From assembly GCF_003989515.1 (NCBI RefSeq), contig NZ_RBLU01000009.1, positions 1 through 64,000 of the forward strand: DNA of 64,000 nucleotides. Reading direction: 5' to 3'. Below the pieces are notes generated by a model. That model made no database searches, had not been told where the DNA came from, and was given only the letters and a program-made list of their open reading frames with translations. Positions 62,509 to 64,000 of this stretch are shown here, piece by piece. Both the position numbers and the translations under genes were made by a program. This DNA comes from Curtobacterium sp. HSID17257. GTDB taxonomy: Bacteria; Actinomycetota; Actinomycetes; Actinomycetales; Microbacteriaceae. Numbering within the stretch: position 1 is the first letter of the stretch; each line of letters opens with the position of its first letter.

Positions 62509-63513
62509 ATGGTGCCTTCCCACGAGAACCCCGGCCAGGTGGAGTCCGACGGCGCCGTCCTGGCGGCACCTGCGACCGCGACGGACGGCCGTTCCTTCCG
62601 ACGCATCGCCGGTACCGACGTCGACGAAGCGCTGTCGTTCTTCACGGGCGACTACGACTTCCGCGCCCCTCGGGTCCGGCGGACCCGGCAGCGCCCGCAG
62701 TGGGACTTCGCGGGGGTGAGCGACGACCTGATGTCGCTGCGGACGTCACGGTTCATGGTCGACCTGCGCACCGAGAGCGTCGTCGACGACCAGGTCATCG
62801 TCGCGTGGCTGCGATCCGGCTCCAGCACCCTCACCTTCGGCGGTCGGAGCGTCGACTTCGAGGCCGGCGTGCCGGTGGTGCTGCCCGACGCCTACGAACT
62901 GCACCACCGCGACATCGGGTTGAACCTCGTGCAGCTCGACCGTGCCCACGTCCGAGCACTCGTGGGCGATGACGACCTCACGTTCGACGCGATGCACCGG
63001 CCGACCGCCGAGGGCATCAACGCGTGGCAGTCGGTCGTCCGTGCGCACTCGTCCACCTGGTTGCGCAGCGACCACGACCTCACTCCGGCGGCACGGCGCA
63101 GCATCGTCGACGCCTTCGCGACGGCGGCGGTCGAGGCCTTCCCGCACCGCGAGCGGTGGCAGTCGACGGTGACCGGCAACGGTCCGGAGCACGCCCGACT
63201 GCGGCTGGCGCTCGAGTACGTGCACGCCCACGCGCGGGACGCCATCGGGACCGCCGAGATCGCCGCGGCCGCGGGGCTCAGCCCGCGTGGACTCCAGCAG
63301 TCGCTCCGGCGACACCTCGACCAGACGCCGGGAGACCTGCTGCGCAGCGTGCGCCTCGACGGCGCACGGGGGGACCTGCTCCACGGTGACCGCGACGACA
63401 CCAGCGTGGCGGACATCGCCCGGGCCTGGGGCTTCGGACACCTCGGACGGTTCTCGGCGACCTACCGCGCACGCTTCGGCGAACTGCCGAGCGAATCGCT
63501 CCGGACGCGCTGA
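62509..63513 (+). CDS. AraC-family transcriptional regulator
   Basis: 334 residues from ATG 62509. The C-terminal HTH_18 domain (about 228-330) has IGTAEIAAAAGLSPRGLQQSLRRHLDQTP and the second helix-turn-helix SVADIARAWGFGHLGRFSATYRARFGELPSE. The N-terminal part resembles the AraC binding domain of ligand-sensing members. TACGTT lies seven bases before the ATG. Upstream, GGTGCC occurs three times (62440-62470), a possible self-binding site. Target unknown; alanine dehydrogenase lies next on the same strand. Confidence 0.9.
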   Translation: MVPSHENPGQVESDGAVLAAPATATDGRSFRRIAGTDVDEALSFFTGDYDFRAPRVRRTRQRPQWDFAGVSDDLMSLRTSRFMVDLRTESVVDDQVIVAWLRSGSSTLTFGGRSVDFEAGVPVVLPDAYELHHRDIGLNLVQLDRAHVRALVGDDDLTFDAMHRPTAEGINAWQSVVRAHSSTWLRSDHDLTPAARRSIVDAFATAAVEAFPHRERWQSTVTGNGPEHARLRLALEYVHAHARDAIGTAEIAAAAGLSPRGLQQSLRRHLDQTPGDLLRSVRLDGARGDLLHGDRDDTSVADIARAWGFGHLGRFSATYRARFGELPSESLRTR

Positions 63514-63555
63514 CCGAGCGGTCGCGGGAGCGGCGTGAGCCGAATCTCGCGCAAT

Positions 63556-63569
63556 CGAACGGGCGTTCG
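63556..63569. promoter_or_regulatory. 14-bp inverted repeat before alanine dehydrogenase
   Basis: CGAACGGGCGTTCG (six-base arms, two-base spacer), 87 bases before the ald ATG and in the gap after the AraC gene. Related CGGAAC/GTTCGG arms follow near 63580-63604. Possible operator. Confidence 0.45.
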
Positions 63570-63655
63570 TCGCGCAGATGTTCGGTCGGAACGTACGCGG
63601 AACGAACTCCGGCGCATCGTGGAGGTGTCCTGCACCACCCACGAAGGAGTCCGTG

Positions 63656-64000
63656 ATGCTGATCGGCGTCCCCACCGAAGTCAAGAACAACGAGTACCGC
63701 GTCGCGGCCACACCGGCGGGTGTGGGTGAACTCGCCCTGCACGGACACCGCGTGCTCGTGCAGGCCGGCGCCGGAGCAGGATCGTCCTTCTCGGACGACG
63801 AGTACCGGGCTGCGGGGGCCACCGTCGTCGACACCGCCGCCGAGGTCTGGGAGCAGGCGGAGCTCGTCCTCAAGGTGAAGGAGCCGGTCGCTTCCGAGTA
63901 CGGCTCGATCCGTCCGGGACAGGTGCTCTTCACCTACCTGCACCTGGCGGCCGACCGCCCGCTCACCGACGCGCTCGTCGCCTCCGGAGCGACCGCGATC
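63656..64000 (+). CDS. ald: Alanine dehydrogenase (3' part outside window)
   Basis: NAD-dependent interconversion of L-alanine and pyruvate plus ammonia. 115 residues seen, matching the N-terminus: [38 protein letters not shown] and [32 protein letters not shown], which includes the substrate-binding Lys of KVKEP and the His of YLHLA. AAGGAG six bases before the ATG. Confidence 0.95.
   Translation, partial: MLIGVPTEVKNNEYRVAATPAGVGELALHGHRVLVQAGAGAGSSFSDDEYRAAGATVVDTAAEVWEQAELVLKVKEPVASEYGSIRPGQVLFTYLHLAADRPLTDALVASGATAI

Overview
The window is very GC-rich (about 70% by eye), gene-dense DNA with strong G/C third-position bias, many GTG starts, overlapping ATGA/GTGA operon junctions and no rRNA, tRNA or CRISPR array that I can see. 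Gene content (GH127 beta-L-arabinofuranosidase, araBDA, fused DppDF-type ATPase, alditol oxidase, DUF2510 and DUF5937 proteins, FeS-type photolyase, zinc-free bL36) fits an actinobacterium of the family Microbacteriaceae, most like a plant-associated Curtobacterium. The genus is an inference from style and content, not a database result.

Layout. 1-8.6 kb: L-arabinose module (GH127, LacI regulator, araB-araD-araA, alditol oxidase), with one palindromic operator between GH127 and lacI and a tandem pair of a different palindrome before araB. 8.6-10.5 kb: a 36-residue membrane peptide, an unexplained structured element, a DUF2510 protein preceded by a seven-codon leader ORF, and a Gly/Gln-rich protein. 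10.5-12.8 kb: DUF5937/ArsR regulator divergent from an MFS exporter. 13.1-18.4 kb: peptide-type ABC uptake operon with a fused double ATPase. 18.5-25.6 kb: DUF2087 protein, Eis-like acetyltransferase, FeS photolyase, secreted beta-helix protein, APH-type kinase, TetR. 25.6-28.8 kb: AT-richer accessory island of unknown membrane and HTH genes bounded by broken gene fragments. 28.9-34.9 kb: NmrA-type reductase/TetR pair, PnuC, a second TetR, a NatAB-like ABC exporter. 35.1-41.4 kb: alpha-glucoside uptake operon with a GH13 glucosidase and a divergent ROK regulator. 41.4-48.1 kb: lipoprotein, threonine aldolase, phosphodiesterase, MDR oxidoreductase, and an ABC-2 exporter with a secreted MucB/RseB-like protein. 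48.2-55.0 kb: tetritol (erythritol/D-threitol) catabolism. 55.1-64 kb: DinB, MHS transporter, a Zur-type zinc-starvation pair (CobW-like protein and bL36), histidine phosphatase, glpD with SorC regulator, AraC regulator, and the start of alanine dehydrogenase.

How it works together. The window is dominated by carbon-acquisition modules that each carry their own regulator and operator: arabinosides and arabinose to xylulose-5-P, alpha-glucosides to glucose, tetritols to erythrose-4-P, glycerol-3-P to DHAP. Many single genes look leaderless, with a TANNNT hexamer 6-8 nt before the start codon, which helps choose starts. Intergenic space holds two recurrent families of long GC-rich palindromes that probably act as bidirectional terminators, and several genes have their 3' end, often including the stop codon, duplicated just downstream. 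These repeats, the structured element at 8.74-8.87 kb and the hairpin cluster at 34.93-35.11 kb are the signals least explained by known features.
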